From assembly GCF_030272615.1 (NCBI RefSeq), contig NC_081407.1, forward strand, positions 435,770,230-435,830,229: DNA of 60,000 bases, in the 5' to 3' direction. Position numbers and translations under genes: made by a program. The notes under the pieces were generated by a model. That model was given only the letters and a program-made list of their open reading frames with translations. It was not told the DNA's origin and did not search any database. This DNA is from Cryptomeria japonica (taxonomy: Eukaryota; Streptophyta; Pinopsida; Cupressales; Cupressaceae). Shown here in pieces: positions 57,831 through 60,000 of the stretch. How positions within the stretch are numbered: the first letter of the stretch is position 1; every line of letters starts with the position of its first letter.

Positions 57831-58975
57831 TGATAGACTTATAAAGCACTGAGAGGGGGGGGTGAATCAATGACAACAAAAACAATACCACTTCTAACAC
57901 AGACCGGTAAAACAAATTAACCAGTTTACTTAAAACTATGCATGCAATCCAAAGTGATATTAAATAATCCACAACAAGTAAAACATCCACCATAACACAA
58001 GTGTTTATATGTGGAAAAACCATGGTGAGATGGGACTCACAAGTTAACTATCTGTAGTAATAGGTAACTGATCGGTTAAGGTCTACAAAGTGCTCTTTTA
58101 GGAGCGAATCCTATTAAAGATCCCAAAGCCCTGTTAAAAGCTATACCCAGTTAAAGGTAGCACCCTGTTAGGAGTAATGTCAGTAGAGGATTTCAAACCC
58201 AAACTAATGGATCACCTAGTTAGAGGATTTGTACAATGAAGCTTGTTAGAGCTTACCTGGTTAGGGGATTTAACTATTGTAGTGATTAGAAAACAACAGG
58301 TGGTGTGATATTAAAATAGCACATCTTGCTTGCATAGATCCTCTTTTTCTCACTCAATACTTCATCATCGACTTACTCTGCAACTCCTTTAGTAAATCAC
58401 ATCAACTCATCACCTGTATTTTGCATCATAAAAATAGTTCATCACAATGTCATTTTATAGACATTAGATTTCATGTCATCTCAGGAACCTCATCACAATT
58501 TCCTAGGTGCAGTGTATCTAGACAATATTACATAACACATCATAGATTACCGCTAAATCTGTCGGTTAGGAATAACTCATCATGACTAGTGATAACTCAT
58601 CACACAATCAATGAAATCGGTTGGAACACCGATACCAGTTAAGAGTTAACCTCTTCCAACTCATAGACCAATTGTCCTCCATTCGCTTCCTTGATGATCT
58701 TCTCTGTATCTCCAAGCTGGTTTGAGTAGAATTTACCAAAACCAATTGTCATTCTTGCATATACCAGTTGTCTACATATACCAATTTAGACACCTTCAAA
58801 CCAATTGGACTTCACTATACAAATGATATTGATTTGCAATACAAAGACTTAGGAGTAGTATCAGTTTGTCTTAACTAAGATGACTATGAAAATGTGAACA
58901 TATGTGTGTGTATATATGTTCCATCAATGACAACACATAAATTCATCCATTAGAAAAATCATCATCAAGCCAACA
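57831..58975 (-). repeat. 3' LTR of the right-edge Copia-like element
   Basis: The plus-strand ends are TGATAGACTT and AAGCCAACA, giving TGTTGGCTT...TATCA on the minus strand. It has the C-rich U5 motif (complement near 57847-57871), a CACCATGGTTTTTCC block (complement near 58011-58027) and CCTGTTA/GGTTA motif arrays (58070-58270). The inner end is uncertain by a few bases, since TGATGATAG at 57828 is an alternative. Confidence 0.8.
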
Positions 58976-58988
58976 ATCTCCCCCTTTG
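58976..58988 (-). promoter_or_regulatory. Polypurine tract of the right-edge element
   Basis: On the minus strand CCAAAGGGGGAGAT directly precedes the LTR start TGTTGGC. More GGGGGAG tracts lie at 59070 and 59118, the usual Copia post-coding block. Confidence 0.8.
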
Positions 58989-59209
58989 GAATTGATGGTA
59001 ACACTTAAATTTTTTTATAATTTTACAACTAAGTGTTCTTACCAAAATTGTACAAATATATTTCTACTCCCCCTTAATAGTACATATAAAATTTTCACAA
59101 TACATACATATTTCTACTCCCCCTTTGACAACAATGCCAAATTGAAAAGTAAAATACGTATATATTATATCAAAAGTTGCATCAAAAACTACATATAAAT
59201 ATAAGTTTT

Positions 59210-60000
59210 TTAAGGAGTGTTCACTGCAATTTTCAAGAAAATGTCACTGAAAGTAATCTTCATCTCAGTAAAATCATTATCCCATGTTTCCAATAATGTT
59301 TCAGTGATCTCGATATTTTTCTTAACTTGTGCAGCGAATTCTTTCATTGCATCCACTGTGCTCATCTCTGGAGTCGCCAAAACTGCTTTTGCATCCTTGT
59401 GTGCCTGTTGTAAGATGTCGACTTTTGGACTCAACTAGTTCTTTAGTTCTTTCAAGGATCTAAGTCTCTTAACCTATTCAAAATCATAAATATCTAACCG
59501 ATGTTGCAAAGCATCAACTGATTTACCAAAAGCTAAGGCTGATTCCTATAAAGGTATGTAAGTAGTAAATATCCTCTCCATTTTATGTTTTGTCTCCTCT
59601 CACCCCTTCTTCAAATTAGAATATAAAAATGAAACATTAGATGTATAGGACAAAATCCTTCCTCCAGTTTCAACAACAATTTTCAAAAGATCTTTATTTA
59701 CAGATAAAGCAATTTTCCCTTTATCAATATCTGTCAATAATTGCTCTCCCCTCTTCTTTCTGTAGTTATTTTTCAGCTAAGATTTGTGCATCTTCTTCAA
59801 GGGATTTCAGTTGGTCAGTAGAATCAGCAACCAACTGTCCAAGCTTGCCAATAGGGGTTGTCAAATTGCTAGTGTCAGTCTCTAGTAGGAGACTTGACAA
59901 AATATCAACAACAATTTGTATAGTTTATGCTTCTTTTCTCTGTTATTTTAGCCTTTTCTTTTGAGCCTAGGATTGCATCACTGAAGCAATCTCCATTAGT
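59210..60000 (-). pseudogene. Accessory ORF C-terminus of the right-edge element
   Basis: The minus-strand frame, open from the window edge to the stop at 59210, is interrupted by several stops. It is helical and charged (DIDKGKIALSVNKDLLKIVV, NIEITETLLETWDNDFTEMK) and heptad-like over most of its length. In composition and position next to the 3' LTR it resembles the C-terminus of the accessory ORF of the left-edge element (866 to 1), although I cannot align them with certainty. No catalytic motif is visible. Confidence 0.5.

Larger units (their letters stand above)
57831..60000 (-). mobile_element. Right-edge Copia-like retrotransposon, 3' portion (truncated by window edge)
   Basis: The 3' LTR occupies about 57831-58975 and a polypurine tract follows at 58976-58988, so the element reads right to left and continues beyond the window. 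The internal part shows no pol within 1 kb of the LTR, but an accessory coiled-coil ORF (59210-60000), as in the left-edge element. Confidence 0.78.

Noticed and set aside
1-60000. CRISPR arrays, tRNA or rRNA genes, bacterial-type operons
   Set aside because: No direct-repeat/spacer arrays, no cloverleaf sequence and no ribosomal stretch were seen; the content is plant transposons. The tRNA-like words are retrotransposon primer sites.

Overview
This is repeat-rich nuclear DNA of a large-genome seed plant. I see no ordinary single-copy host gene, no tRNA or rRNA gene and nothing bacterial. The mobile elements (Copia LTR retrotransposons primed by initiator-Met tRNA, a plant L1-type LINE, a TNP2-type CACTA transposon) and their long accessory ORFs suggest a gymnosperm, perhaps a conifer. 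That placement is a weak inference.

Most of the window is one stack of nested insertions whose joints can be read to the base. (1) A plus-strand Copia element, the 'outer Copia' (9837-53384, flanked by GAAAG), is the oldest layer. (2) Its 5' LTR was hit by a minus-strand solo-LTR-like element (10296-12628, flanked by CTAGT) and by a 20.2 kb CACTA transposon (12797-32965, flanked by TGT). (3) Its coding region was hit by a minus-strand Copia, the 'inner Copia' (34757-49904, flanks GTTTT/ATTTT). (4) The right-hand LTR of the inner Copia was hit by a 7.9 kb LINE (40861-48740, 18 bp target duplication). Without inserts the outer Copia is about 5.9 kb and the inner Copia about 7.25 kb. After the outer Copia landed, the DNA beyond its 3' LTR was tandemly duplicated (2 x 1.63 kb, 53379-56637).

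The window edges hold two more minus-strand Copia-like elements, each cut by the window end. The left one (1-6398) has an LTR, a tRNA primer site, a gag-like coiled-coil protein with five zinc knuckles and a long accessory ORF, but no visible polymerase. The right one (about 57831-60000) shows its 3' LTR and the tail of a similar coiled-coil accessory ORF. Between the left element and the outer Copia lie a tandem repeat of about 355 bp (6404-7420) and unassigned AT-rich DNA with short repeats.

The CACTA element carries, in transcription order on the minus strand, a multi-exon TNP2 transposase with Transpos_assoc, Transposase_21, DUF4218 and DUF4216 regions (28060-23774), a SET-domain protein (about 23212-22232), and a TNPA-like gene with a Transposase_24 region (about 22135-19390). 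The SET domain, a histone-methyltransferase fold, between the two transposase genes is the most unusual content of the window. The LINE has a third ORF of about 569 codons after its RNase H, resembling in layout the accessory ORF of the left element. Nearly all genes carry stop codons or frame breaks, so these are decaying copies.
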